In this document: piece by piece, positions 34,666 to 45,104 of the stretch
Numbering within the stretch: position 1 is the stretch's first letter
Layout: every line of letters begins with the position of its first letter
Assembly (NCBI GenBank): GCA_964016885.1
Contig: OZ024743.1
Span: 10,358,939 to 10,422,938, forward strand
DNA length: 64,000 nt
Source of the DNA: Eledone cirrhosa
Lineage: Eukaryota > Mollusca > Cephalopoda > Octopoda > Eledonidae
Direction of reading: 5' to 3'
Made by a program: the position numbers and the translations under genes
The notes under the pieces: generated by a model
What the model saw: only the letters and a program-made list of their open reading frames with translations
Database searches by the model: none
Told to the model about the DNA's origin: nothing

Positions 34666-35287
34666 ACAAAATAAGAATATTTAATGAATTACTTAAGGTT
34701 GGAAATTCAAGGGTTAAGATAAACATAATATTCAAGACAGAACATGTCAGTGGGAAGCATTTCAATAGCCAAGTTGAAGTAATAATTTTCATGAAACAAT
34801 TCATACAAAAATATCAATAATTATAACAATGAATGATGTATGCATCTATTATTAAGTTGTAGTTGACAACAATGTTTGAATAAGTGCCATATTATATATA
34901 AATAAAGTATTGTCTTATTTAATTTCATGTGGCTGAGAGAGAACTAGGTCCATTTTTGTTTTTGTCTAATTATCTTAATCTCTGTTGGTTGCAACATGTG
35001 AAAATATGTGTGTGTGTAAGAGAGAAAAATAATCAGAATATATATCAGAATGTGTGAGTGGTGAGGGAGAGGATGAATCTTTTCTTTTTCTTTATATCTG
35101 TGTGTAGTGTATTAGTATATTCATATATTTGGGGTTATTAAATGTATATGAATATGTGTGTGTGTATGTATGTATATATACTGTTGAAACGGCAAGAGCT
35201 CAGTCGTCAGGTCCCATCTCTTTATAATATAACCATACTCTACTACTCTGTTGAGAATTGGTCTAACCAGTTTCAAACTGATTCCAA
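34666..35287. other. Anonymous AT-rich DNA
   Basis: TG/TA runs at 35000-35180. No gene seen. Confidence 0.45.
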
Positions 35288-35480
35288 CCTGATTTATATA
35301 TATATATAAGGAAAAGAAATTGAAAATACAACAGGAATCTTTTAAGAATATTTATTTGCTTTACCGGTTTCAAAGTTCTTATGATTATCAAAAGTAAAAT
35401 TGAGATGGAAGGTTTGTGTTCCTGTTGTGTTATGTCTTGCATCAGCGCGAAATTTTATAAAAACACCTTGTTTTCTTATA
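35288..35480 (-). mobile_element. Possible PLE terminal-repeat relic
   Basis: The minus strand contains TTTGAAACCGGTAAAGCAAA flanked by (TA)n on both sides, which recalls PLE terminal repeats. The hammerhead core expected upstream is degraded (TTGATAA in place of CTGATGA), so I do not call a ribozyme. Confidence 0.3.
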
Positions 35481-35485
35481 TATAT

Positions 35486-35838
35486 ATATGGCAACATGAC
35501 AAAAAGCGCCCAGCCCACACTCTAAAGTGGTTGTGATGGTGACACAACAAAAAAGCACCTAGCCCACATTGTAAAGTGCTTGTGTAGGTGTCACAGCAAA
35601 AATTATCAAGTACACACTGTAACGTGGTCATGAAGGCATCATGACAAAAAGTACCCAGTACTCACTGTAAATGAGGTTGGTGCTAGGAAGGGCATCCAGC
35701 TGAAGAAACCAAACCAAAATCAATTCTGTATGAGCAAGACATGGTCACCTGACCTGGCATTGCTCAGAACAGGATAACTCATCCAACCCATGCCAGAATG
35801 GATACATGGACGTTAAATGATGATGATGGTGATGATAT
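35486..35838 (+). mobile_element. LINE 3' UTR end with ~50-bp tandem units
   Basis: Four imperfect units of about 50 bp (AACATGACAAAAAGCGCCCAG, CACAACAAAAAAGCACCTAG, CACAGCAAAAATTATC, CATGACAAAAAGTACCCAG, each with CACTGTAAAGTGG-like text). Then come GAGGTTGGTGCTAGGAAGGG, GGACGTTAAATG and (ATG)n. It is a severely 5'-truncated copy related to the 3' end of the LINE at 45-47.7 kb. Confidence 0.75.
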
Positions 35839-37865
35839 TATTTTTTCCTGCTCCCACTTGCAATGTATGTTTACAGGTTGTTTGAGTATAGAATTAGCAG
35901 CAGACATTGAGTACTTACATATATCTACATATCTGTTTGAATTTCTCCCTCTGAAAATAGGAAAATAGGAAATTATTATAATACAATGTTTCATTTTATC
36001 ACTTGGGACAAGCAACAGTGCTACAATGATGCTGTTTTTGAGACTGTTTGAGTTTTATTATGTGCAAAATTCAATGGATCTAATCATTACTGTAAGGTAT
36101 TATAATAAAGCCAGTAGCAATCAATAAGAAGAATGTTGTCCCCTTTTTCCACTGTAATCTTGATCATAATCTTCAACACTAGAATTATATAGAATTACAG
36201 ATTAGAATTTTGCATTTTCCCTATTCACTCAAGTATAGAAATAATTAAGACATGGCTGTTAATACAACAGTTTGTATATTAGTTTGGTACATTTACATAC
36301 ATGTTTATAGGCATGTATGCATGTTTCTCTGTGTAATTCCAAGTGACATATAACATTACTATGCTAAAAAGAAATAGCTGTAACTGCACAATGGAAAGCT
36401 GTGGAAATCAATAAGAACTGGAAATTATAGATACTGGATAAACAATAAACTAGCAAAAGACAACTGTTAACCATGACATTGTTTAGGTTTGGTGAGTTCC
36501 AATAGACAATATTCAAGGACTGTTTCATATAATCTAACAAATAGATTGAGATGTACCAGAAATAGTTGTTTTATTGTAGCAAAGTAGAGAGTGAGGAAAT
36601 AGAAACTGCTGAGTTTGAACTCAACAGATGTAGAGCTGTTTCTTTCTCTGCAAACAATATCAACTAATATGATTAGGATAGTCGTGCAGCTCAAATTCTG
36701 AACCAAAAGACAAGTAGCCATTCCAACACTGAAATAGATTTTTCTTCTTTTTAGAATTGAAAGAGAATTGTAAATTTGATTTGCAGAAAATAAATCTGAA
36801 ATGAGTGGTAGGCAGGCTATGGTGGTGCAATTGCCATTGTTGTTGTTGTTGTTGTGGTTGTTGCTGTTATTGTTGTTGTTACTGTTGCTCCTCATTTTGT
36901 TACTGATGCTCGATGTTTCTTATTTCATTTATTTTTATTTTTGTTATTCTTATTCATTTTCCTTATCTTCCTTTTTATTTTTTACTTCCACTTACCAGTT
37001 GGAAATCTAATTTTGAGTAGCTTCATAAATGTTGTGAAATGAAGTGCAAATCAACAGCAGTTATATTACGAAAGAAACGAAACAGCGACTTGGGCAATAG
37101 AGGAGAACAACAGAGTACAAACTTGTGAGGAAGTAAGAGTAGGGACAAGAGAGATTGAGAAAGCGGCGGGGGGGGGGGGAGAAGGAAAGCGAGAGAGATT
37201 GAGAAATAGAGGGGAGTGGAAGGAAAGGGGAGAGACGAAAGGGTAAAAGTATCACAGAATAAATGTGAAAGAAAATATAAAATAAGAGAAGAAGGTGAAT
37301 AAAATTCAATGAAGTAAGGAAGAAACCAGAAAGGAGTAATTGAAAATAAAACAATAAAAAAATTATACAGAGAATGGTTTGTAAGTTGGAGAAATAGAAA
37401 TGGTATAAATAGAGAGAAATTGAAGGGAAAAGAGGAGGAACTATGAGAAGTACTGTGACACATAAATTTTAATTCTGTTGGAGAGAGAACGAGTGAGGGA
37501 GAGAGGGAAGAGGGGAAAAGAAATATGTACATAATGAAAATAATCAATTATAAACCTAATCAAATCTATAACTGTTTCTTACACAGATATTGTGGATATA
37601 GAAGTGTTGAGATATTCATGGTACTCCCCAAATCAATAATGATGTAAATGAAAAGAAGTATGATAGATGATTTCATCTGGGTAGCAATCAAAACTAGGAC
37701 AAAAAATCCCTCTTGAGGAGGATTTGTCAGTACTTTAGGGCAGTTATAGCCATAAACTTAACAAAATTAAGTGACTAACTTATATATATTTTACTGTTTC
37801 AGCCGAGACATGTTACATATTTTCTTTGCAAAACCTGAGACACTTGTCCTCTCAAGGAATCCTGC
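35839..37865. other. Anonymous DNA with simple repeats
   Basis: (TTG)n at 36837-36893, a 12-base G run at 37168-37179 and GA-rich DNA at 37080-37530. Open frames over these are low-complexity artefacts. No gene recognised. Confidence 0.5.
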
Positions 37866-38305
37866 ACTGTGCACTCTACATGTGAATGGAGTTCTGCTGA
37901 AGCAGGTGGAGAAGTTTCAGTATACAGTTGTGAATACAAGTGGCTGAAATGTGGTTTCTCTGAAGGGTCTTCAGTTACTTTACTTGATCAGAGAGTCACT
38001 CTATGTAGAGTGGCTACTTCTCCGAATTGGGAAATCACAGCTCCAATACTATGGGCATGTGGTTAGAATGTCTCAGGAAAGAATCACAAGACAGATTCTA
38101 CAGGCAAAAACCAACTGGAAGGAGACCCAGAGGTAGACCCTGAGCAAGATGGTTGGATAAAATCCATGAGCTTGGTTGGTCTTGCTTGGGGATCCAGCCA
38201 GATCAGTTGGAGATGGTTGCTTCTGACAGGACCTGCTGGAAGGAGTGCTTGAGGATTCTGCCCCCACGACCCTCTCAGGAATAAGCAGGTGAAGAAGAAG
38301 TATAA
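37866..38305 (+). pseudogene. LINE C-terminal fragment, third LINE type
   Basis: The end of a LINE protein in shifting frames: LQYYGHVVRMSQERITRQIL (about 38045-38100), then GRRPRGRPRARWLDKIHELG, LGIQPDQLEMVASDRTCWKE and ILPPRPSQE before TAA. The 3' end is (GAA) then (ATT)n at 38309. Y-GHV-RM and GR-R-RW are the usual LINE C-terminal signatures. 5'-truncated near 37866 (CACTCTACATGTGAATGGAG). Confidence 0.7.
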
Positions 38306-38308
38306 TTA

Positions 38309-38353
38309 TTATTATCATTATTATTATTATTATTTCCATTATTATTTTTATTG
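38309..38353. repeat. (ATT)n tail of the LINE fragment
   Basis: ATT repeats with a few substitutions, directly after the LINE 3' end. Confidence 0.85.
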
Positions 38354-38419
38354 CACATCATTACTGCTTGAAGAGTTTACATGTGTCAATTTTTTACTAA
38401 CAGTATTTTTCTTTTGCAG

Positions 38420-39823
38420 GTGAATGAAATGGATTCGGCCAGAAGATCTTACAAAAATAAGCCCAGATGCTACATCTGCGGCTACTTCAGCACTATTGAT
38501 TTGACTGGGATCAACAGAAAGAACCGGAGCAGCCTGAAGTATCCTGATCTTGAATCAGAACGTCATCCTGTAGCTCAGGGTCAGGAAATTCCAGTACCTG
38601 TCTTCGGAGAACCTCCTGACATTAGTGATGAAGATTCTTCCAGTGCTGAAGAAAATGAAGAAAAAGAAGTTGTTTTTGACGATGATGCTCCACATTCTTT
38701 TCCCAAAAGGATCTAAATGATCTAGTTCGTGATCTCATCTTGTCAAAGTCCTCTGCCAAACTGTTGGCATCCAGATTGAAGGAAAAAATCCTCCACACTG
38801 ACAGTTGCTCGCATCACCTTCTACTGCAACTGACATCAAGAGTACCTCTAGTTTGTCTCTGTTGAGAAGGACTTGATCTACTGTACAGATATTGCGCAGC
38901 TTTTACATGAGCTTGGAGTGCCACACTACCAGCCTGAAGATTGGAGATTGTTCATTGACAGCAGCAAACGATTGGGCTCTGCTGTACAACAGCAACCAGT
39001 TTTCCTCTGTACCTCTTGCTCACTCGACTAAACTGAAGGAGAAGTATGAAGCGATGAAGTACATGCTGGAGGAAATTCGTTATGATCAACATGAGTGGTT
39101 GATTTGTGTTGACCTAAAGATGTTGAACTTTTTGTTAGGGCAACAGTCTGGGTTCACCAAGTACCCATGCTTTCTGCGTATGTGGGATAGTAGAGACCAA
39201 GCTCAGCATTACACGAAGAAGGATTGGCCTGTACGGAACAAGGAACGTCATAAACAACCATCTTGTGGACAGAGACAGGAGACTCTTCCCACTGCTGCAC
39301 ATGAAGGTCTGCTTGATCAAACAGTTCACTAAAGCTTTGGACAAGGATGGTGGCTGCTTCACTTACTTGTGCCACAGTTTTCCAGGGTTGACCATGGAGA
39401 AATTGAAAGCTGGCGTCTTTGATGGTCCTCAACTCTGTCAGCTGATCAGAGATCCAGAGTTTGAAACCTCAATGAATGAAGTTGAACTGGAAGCACGGAA
39501 GGCTTTTGTTCTCATTGTGAAGAACTTTCTTGGCAACAACAAGGCCAGGAGCTTTGCAGAACGTCACCAGTATACTGACTACTTTCAGTAACCTCGGCTG
39601 CAACATGAGCATCAAAATGCATTACTTATTCTCACATATGGATTGGTTTCCTGAGAATCTCGGATCAATGAGTGATGAGCAAGGGAAGAAATTCCATCAG
39701 GACATGAAAGAGATGGAGACCAAGTATCAGGGATGCTGGGATGCAGTCATGATGGTTGATTACTGTTGGACTCTGATGAGAGACATTCCTGCTGCTGAGC
39801 ATTCAAGGAGTTTGAAGAAATGA
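38420..39823 (+). pseudogene. Broken copy of an uncharacterised multi-copy invertebrate protein
   Basis: The reading frame begins after a good splice-acceptor-like TTTTTCTTTTGCAG (to 38419) with ATG at 38429. An acidic N-terminus (DISDEDSSSAEENEE) is followed by LVRDLILSKSSAKLLASRL, ELGVPHYQPEDWRLFIDSSK, SVPLAHSTKLKEKYEAMKYM, HEWLICVDLKMLNFLLGQQS, TKYPCFLRMWDSR, HYTKKDWPVRN, DGGCFTYLCHSFPGLTMEKL, GCNMSIKMHYLFSHMDWFPE, DEQGKKFHQDMKEME and DYCWTLMRDIPAAEHSR. I recall this family as very common, often intronless, in arthropod and cephalopod assemblies, and suspect a transposase origin, but cannot name it. At least three frame changes (near 38970, 39240 and 39575) and several stops make it dead. 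Confidence 0.75.
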
Positions 39824-40232
39824 AAGTTCAAGACCTGAACTTTGAACAATGATGACCTAACATCCAATTTACATGTACTTACCTTTATTAATCTCTACTA
39901 TTCAATGTACACTAATCAATTTATGTAACATATAATTAATGAATTGTGTTAGAAAATGATTTTTTCTCTTAAAAACCTATTTCGGATGATTAATATTAAC
40001 AAAAAATCAACCAAAAATGTCACAAAGATGTAATCGATTTAGTCAGAAGATCGGATTTATTTTAATCGACTTAGCACAAAACCCTGACCTGAGCAAGAAA
40101 AAGGGATGTCATTTTTGGATTCAGCAGTGCAAAATTGTCCTAAATCAGTTGAAAAAGCTTAGACAACTTACAAAAGAAATTTTTTTTCTGTTTTCATTTT
40201 CCACATTCGAGTTATTTCTATCTCTATCATCA

Positions 40233-40264
<32 letters not shown>

Positions 40265-40842
40265 GCTGTTTATAATATACCCCATTATATCTGGGCAGTA
40301 ACCTCATTAATCATTACGAGATTCAGCAAAGCTACAACTAAAGCATATATGGCCAGCTAAGGCACCAAACTTTGTCTGTATACATCAATTGTCATGACAA
40401 CAGTGACTTATGCTTGCAAGTCATGGAAACAAAATAGTGAAATCTATAGAATTCCACATATCTTTGATAGACATTGCCATAGTTGTTCCTACATAGAATT
40501 TCTAGGGCAATATATGAAGTAATATTACTGTTTGATGGTGGAAAATGTTTAGTCATGTGATACATATGTTCTCGAAGAAACCAGTGAGAACCTATTTTGA
40601 GTGGAACCCAGAAGCGAGACATACGAAGGGAAAGTAGGCCTATCAAGTCCCGATTAAGGTCTGTGAAGAAGGAACTTGTAAGCATAGGCCCAGTCTGGCC
40701 TAACAGCATGTTCATGGCTGTACAGGGGGAATATCTTTTATTGCCCAGTACAACCATTGAGAAGAAGAGGAACTAACTAACAATAGTATACACAAACTCA
40801 GATGAAACTAAATTGGTCAGCCCTAATTTGGATAACAATACA
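39824..40842. other. Anonymous DNA with (ATT)n and a doubtful LINE relic
   Basis: (ATT)n at 40226-40263. From 40390 to 40790 short runs such as GTTCTCGAAGAAACCAGTGAG may be a worn LINE C-terminus, but I cannot support it by motif. No host gene. Confidence 0.35.
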
Positions 40843-41106
40843 AATATTTTAGTAATATGTTGTAAACTTACAAGCATGTGTTTTATTAAACTAGTGTTTA
40901 TACTTGCTGGAATTATAGAGATGTAAAGTAAAATTATGAGCAAGTATTTTAGTAAGCAGTTATCTAGGCTTGCTAATATTTTAGCAATGTAATCTAAACT
41001 TATGAGTAGGAGACTTTAGTAAATACTTGTTGAGGCTTGCTAACATATTAGCAATGTAAAGTAAACTCATAAGCATGTCTTTAATAAACACTTGTTTAGC
41101 CTTACT
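40843..41106. repeat. 66-bp minisatellite, four units
   Basis: Units at 40843-40908, 40909-40974, 40975-41041 and 41042-41106 each run from AATATTTTAGCAATGTAA-like to GGCTTGCT-like text, with AAACTTATGAGCA and AGTAAA..CTTGTT in the middle. Divergence between units is moderate; a partial fifth unit (AATATTGTAGATGAAT) follows. Confidence 0.85.
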
Positions 41107-41379
41107 AATATTGTAGATGAATATATAATATATCTCTACTTCTTATGTTATCAATGAGGTTATCTCACTAGTGTTAGAAACTGTTTTACATAATCCTACA
41201 AATATGAGACTTGTCATAAAATACAATAGAATTCATAAAATTAAAATAATATTTTAATAAAGTGGAGAGATATGAGCTCCACATCTGGGACAGTGCCAAA
41301 CTCAAAGCATCTAAACTCAACTTGCAGCACTCAAACATTTTTTAGTTGTTTTATATTTATTTATTTATATATATTATGG

Positions 41380-42213
41380 CCATGTTCGATATGCAGAAAA
41401 GGAACTGGCATAAATTCTATAAAATGCACACAATGCAGATCCTGGGTACACAAGAGATGTAGCGGGATAGCAGGAAAACTAACAGGTAGGGAGAAATATG
41501 TATGCAGTAGATGTACAGGGAAATTAGACAGTAGAAGTCGAATTGATAGACACATTTTTCAAATGCAGGTGGGTGCTGTAGAAGTGGTGGATAGTTTCCG
41601 GTACCTAGGTGATCAGATTAGCATGGGAGGGGGGTGTTCCGAGGCCATAGTATCTAGAATAAGGACGGGTTGGAAGAAGTTTAGGGAGCTGCTTCCTCTG
41701 CTGACAAAGAAGGGTTTCTCCCTGCGTACGAAAGGCCGGTTATACGATGCCTGTGTGAGGAGCGCGATGCTGCATGGTAGTGAGACATGGGAAGCAACTG
41801 CAAAGGATATGTGACGGTTGGAGAGAAATGAGGCAAGCATGCTCCGTTGGATATGCAGTGTCAATGTGCATGAACGACCCAGCATGAATGTGTTGAGAGA
41901 GAAACTGTGTCTGAGAGGGATAGAATGTAGTGTACGGGAGAGGAGACTGAGGTGGTATGGACATGTGATGCACATGGAGGATAACCAATGGGTGAAGAAG
42001 TGCCAGGAAATGCCAGTTGAAGGAAGACATGGTAGAGGTAGACCACGAAAAACATGGGTGGAGGTGGTGAGAACAGACCTCAAATCGCTGAAGCTCACGG
42101 TGGAGATGAAGAAGGACCGTAACAAGTGGAGAGATGCTGTGCTGAATAAGACCCGTCCCACCCTTGCAAGCAGGGAAGAGCGAACGTAAAATGATGATGA
42201 TGATGATGATACA
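41380..42213 (+). mobile_element. LINE copy B: zinc finger and C-terminal domain
   Basis: Starts at the zinc finger (CSICRKGTGINSIKCTQCRS, WVHKRCSG, CSRCTG: a C2-C2-H-C2 PHD-like pattern). Then DSFRYLGDQISMGGGCSEAI, KGRLYDACVRSAMLHGSETW, an in-frame TGA at 41812-41814, RLERNEASMLRW, RRLRWYGHVMHM, GRGRPRKTWVEVV and KTRPTLASREERT, stop about 42187. (ATG)n closes it at 42190-42212. This subfamily has no long 3' UTR. Copy E (48548-49935) is close and shares the same TGA. Confidence 0.9.
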
Positions 42214-42254
42214 TATGTTTACACATATATATGGCTGAGCATTCAATAGACATG

Positions 42255-42483
42255 TGCACCCTTACCATAGTTTTTAGTGAGATCCAGCATGACACACTAT
42301 GTGACAGAGCTGTCCCCTTGAATTTACAGGCGCAACTCATTTTTATCAAATGATTGGACTGAAGCAACTTGAAATAAAGTATCTCGGTCAAAGACACAAC
42401 ATGCCATCCAGTCAGGGTATTAAACTCATGACCTTATGTTTGTGAACCCACCACCCAAACCACTAAGCCACGTGCCTTCACAT
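42255..42483 (-). mobile_element. tRNA-derived SINE (GGCACGTGGCTTAGTGG head)
   Basis: On the minus strand from 42477: GGCACGTGGCTTAGTGGTTT (A box), AAGGTCATGAGTTTAATACC (B box), GTTGTGTCTTTGACCGAGAT and CAGTCCAATCATTTGATAAA, then a body unlike the copy at 19696 (AGTGTGTCATGCTGGATCTC). Same head and middle type, different 3' part. Confidence 0.75.
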
Positions 42484-42506
42484 CACATATGTATAGATAT
42501 ATATAC

Positions 42507-42537
<31 letters not shown>

Positions 42538-42734
42538 CATAGATTTAGGTTTGTTGGTTCACCACTGGATAGAATTGGTCATTCCGTATGGTCAACCTTG
42601 ATGTAATATTAGGGAGAGCACTCAACGTAATGCAACTCACCCGTCTTCGTTTGTGTTGTTGGTGGTGCGAGTACGGAGTTAATTATTATAAAATAACAGG
42701 AGGCTGGACTGGTGTATTTCCTTAAAGGTTTATT

Positions 42735-42792
42735 ATACTATGAACATTTCAATGACCGGGTTCAGTATGAATCCGTTGACATCATCAGGTAT
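42735..42792 (-). ncRNA. Hammerhead-ribozyme-like motif 3, left arm
   Basis: On the minus strand: ATAC (42792-42789), CTGATGA (42788-42782), a stem II region, GAAA (42750-42747), stem III ATG/CAT around AA/TT (42747-42740), cleavage-site A at 42739, then GTAT (42738-42735) closing stem I. Mirror image of the right-arm motif with a few changes in stem II. Confidence 0.5.
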
Positions 42793-42880
42793 TCGAAATT
42801 TAACAAATATAATCCATGGGGTTGAAAAGGCAAAGAGACAAGAAGGCAGCCATGGATTATATTTCTTTGTTAAATTTCGA

Positions 42881-42938
42881 ATACCTGATGATGTCACCGG
42901 ATTCCTACTGAACCCGGTCATTGAAATGTTCATAGTAT
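42881..42938 (+). ncRNA. Hammerhead-ribozyme-like motif 3, right arm
   Basis: Stem I is ATAC 42881-42884 with GTAT 42935-42938. The core CTGATGA is 42885-42891. Stem II is ACCGG 42896-42900 with CCGGT 42914-42918, plus TG/CA (42892-42893 with 42919-42920) after a 2-base bulge. Two extra T precede GAAA 42923-42926. Stem III is ATG 42926-42928 with CAT 42931-42933, loop TT. Predicted cleavage follows A42934. Core residues are all present; the bulge and the TT make the fold imperfect. Confidence 0.5.
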
Positions 42939-43007
42939 AATAAACCTTTAAGGAATTACACCAGTCCAGCCTCCTGTTATTTTACAATTATATATATATA
43001 TCATTTC

Positions 43008-43066
43008 ATTTTCATTTCATTTTACGTCCGCTTTTCCCTGCCTGCAAGGGTGGGACGGGAACTGAT
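43008..43066 (-). mobile_element. SINE/LINE tail fragment
   Basis: ATTTTACGTCCGCTTTTCCC then AAGGGTGGGACGGGAACTGA, identical in style to the first ~60 bp of the SINE at 19696. Cut off by (TA)n at 43070. Confidence 0.75.
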
Positions 43067-43079
43067 TCTGTATATATAT

Positions 43080-43780
43080 ATATATATATATATACTTTGA
43101 CTTTGATAGGTTTCGACCAGTATTGGCCCAGGCCATGTCTAACTTAATAGCACCACCTGGCGAAGTCTTACAAATCAGTGTTTGGGCACCATGACCCACT
43201 CGAGCAGAGAGTTATTGTTTACAGAGGCATATCCAGGTGTAGGAGGCTTATCCGGGATTTCTTGAAGGAATTTATCCAAAGACTTCTTAAACTTGGTGGG
43301 GTTTGTCTCTGCTTTGTTGTGTTTTGGTGTAATGTTAAAGAGAGCAGGGCCAATTGAGGTGAAATAATTGTGCCGTATTGTTGTTATGTGATGCGAGTGG
43401 GATTTTTGTCGTGGGCGGATAGCACGGGGCCCAAGCCTTGGGTGTACACTAAAGGTGATGCCAACATCATTTGGGCTAAGCTGATGGAATATTTTCCACA
43501 TCATACAGATAAAGTAGCACTCACGGCGACGTTGAAGAGAATAAAGTTTGAGCTTTTCTAATCGATCCCAATAGTCAAGGTCTGTCATGCCATCTATCCT
43601 TTTTGTAATTGACGTTTGGGGTGCTTCAACTTTCATGATACTTTGTTTCGTGTGGGGAGACCACAGTGGACAACAGTATTCAAGGTGGGGTCGGGCAAAA
43701 GTGGAGAAGAGAAGGATAACAGTGTGGATATCTCTCGACTGGAGAGTTCTGAGTATCCAGGAACACATTCTGCATGCCAT

Positions 43781-43785
<5 letters not shown>
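43080..43785 (-). pseudogene. CR1/jockey-type LINE C-terminal fragment
   Basis: The minus-strand frame from about 43780 to 43184 reads WILRTLQSRDIHTVILLFST, RPHLEYCCPLWSPHTKQSI, MTDLDYWDRLEKLKLYSLQR, SPNDVGITFSV and KFKKSLDKFLQEIPDKPPTPGY, then NNNSLLEWV and a stop at 43184. This is the end of a jockey/CR1-like reverse transcriptase protein; H-LEY-CP-W and SL..RR are its usual signatures. The 3' UTR words ACATGGCCTGGGCCAATACT follow to the (TA)n at 43070. The frame is open but 5'-truncated at (TA)n. Confidence 0.8.
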
Positions 43786-43827
<42 letters not shown>

Positions 43828-43842
43828 GTATATATATATATA
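43783..43842. repeat. (TA)n microsatellite between two opposed LINE fragments
   Basis: TA repeats with TGTA interruptions. Both neighbouring LINE pieces, in opposite orientation, start here. Confidence 0.95.
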
Positions 43843-45059
43843 TGAAGGAAAATAGGGCACTGGTCCCATCTGGGAAGTGGCCATGCTCAGTGTGTAGGAA
43901 AGGAGTAGGCAGAAACTCCATTTTATGTCCCAAATGCAAAGTATGGGTGCATAAAAGATGTAGTGGGAGCACAGGTAAGCTAACTAAGAATATAGAATTT
44001 ATATGTGGCCGGTGCTCAGGTGCAATAAGTAGCAGCAAGTGCCCACAGAATACTAGCTCATTCCATTGCACAGATGGTTCTATAGAAATAGTGGACACCT
44101 TCCGTTACCTGGGTGACAAAATCAGCAGTGGTGGAGGGTGCTCTGAAAGAACAGTAGCTAGAGTCAGAACTGGGTGGAAAAAGTTCAGAGAGCTTATACC
44201 ACTATTGGCCGCTAAAGGGTTCTCTCTAAAAATGAAAGGCAGGCTGTATGATGCTTGCATATGAACAGCAATGTTACATGGCAGTGAGACTTGGGCCTTG
44301 TGTGCAGAGGATATACGCAGACTGGAGAGGAACGAAGCTTGCATGCTCCGTTGGATGTGAAATAGTAATATATGTGAATGGCAAAGCATAAATGAACTAA
44401 GGGAGAAATTAGGAATAAGAGGAATCAGATGTTGTTTACTCGAGAGAAGACTACGTTGGTATAGTCACGTGATGCGCATGAAATACGACAGCTGTATAAA
44501 AAAGTGCAGGACGATAAAAATAGACGGTAGCCACGGAGTAGGCAGACCCAGAAAAACCTGGGACGACTTGATAAATTCCGACCTCACACACTTACACCTC
44601 TCCAAGACAATGTCACTGGACCGAGATCTTTGGCGCTACACAGTAATACAGAAGACCCGCCTTGCCTAAGTACAAAGCGGAACCTACAGTCAGTAGGCAC
44701 CTCTAACAAAAATACACCCCTGTCCCACTACCCCCACCCCATCCACACCACCCCCTACAATGTGAAGTTATGTTGGTACCACAACATCCAGTCCAAAACA
44801 AATGAGGGCGTGTAGGTGTCACGAAAAAAAAAATAACACAGTCCACGCTGTAATGTGGCCGTGTAAGTAACACTGTAAAAACCTCCCAGTCCCACACTGT
44901 AAATGTGGTTGGTGTTAGGAAGGGCATCCAGCCGTAGAAAACCCGCCAGACAGTCCTATACGAGCAGGAAAACCAATCTTGCCTCAAGTGGGAAAATTCC
45001 CGTCCAAACCCATGCAAGCGTGGAAGATGGACGTTAAACGATGATGATGATAATGATGA

Positions 45060-45062
<3 letters not shown>
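43843..45062 (+). mobile_element. LINE copy H: zinc finger, C-terminal domain, 3' UTR
   Basis: Begins NRALVPSGKWPCSVCRKGV, with zinc-finger residues C-x2-C, CPKC, WVHKRCSG and CGRCSG (43880-44020). Then TFRYLGDKISSGGGCSE, KGRLYDACI and an in-frame TGA at 44262-44264, a further TGA in the RWM-x-NS region near 44357, then RRLRWYSHVMRM, GVGRPRKTWDDLI and stop at 44667. The 3' UTR has a single 112-bp unit (about 44840-44960) and ends GGACGTTAAACG then (ATG)n. Same subfamily as A, C and D. Confidence 0.88.

Positions 45063-45101
<39 letters not shown>
45063..45101. repeat. (TA)n microsatellite
   Basis: Pure TA between a LINE end and a SINE head. Confidence 0.95.

Positions 45102-45102
<1 letters not shown>

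Positions 45103-45104
<2 letters not shown>

Larger units (their letters stand above)
42687..42986. repeat. Palindrome with ~130-bp arms carrying hammerhead-like motifs
   Basis: The left arm 42687-42819 and right arm 42850-42986 are inverted copies with few differences around a 30-base loop. Outer landmark: ACAGGAGGCTGGACTGGTGT with its complement ACACCAGTCCAGCCTCCTGT. The inner ends are CCATGG. (TA)n lies just outside on the right (42988-43001) and further left (42497-42538). The arms look like inverted PLE terminal repeats. Confidence 0.9.

Noticed and set aside
35288..35480. A fourth hammerhead ribozyme on the minus strand near GAAACCGGTAAAG
   Set aside because: The CTGATGA box reads TTGATAA and stem III would have no loop. 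At most a decayed PLE terminal repeat.
36801..37547. Leu/Phe/Ser-rich frames at 36801-37042 and 37023-37547
   Set aside because: Composed of (TTG)n and GA-rich DNA; no domain, no splice context, hydrophobic by base composition only.
41613..42246. Long minus-strand frames opposite LINE copies (also 43175-44098 in part, 46208-46831, 49353-49976)
   Set aside because: Shadows of the plus-strand LINE ORFs. The exception is the CR1/jockey-like part at 43184-43780, which is real and annotated.
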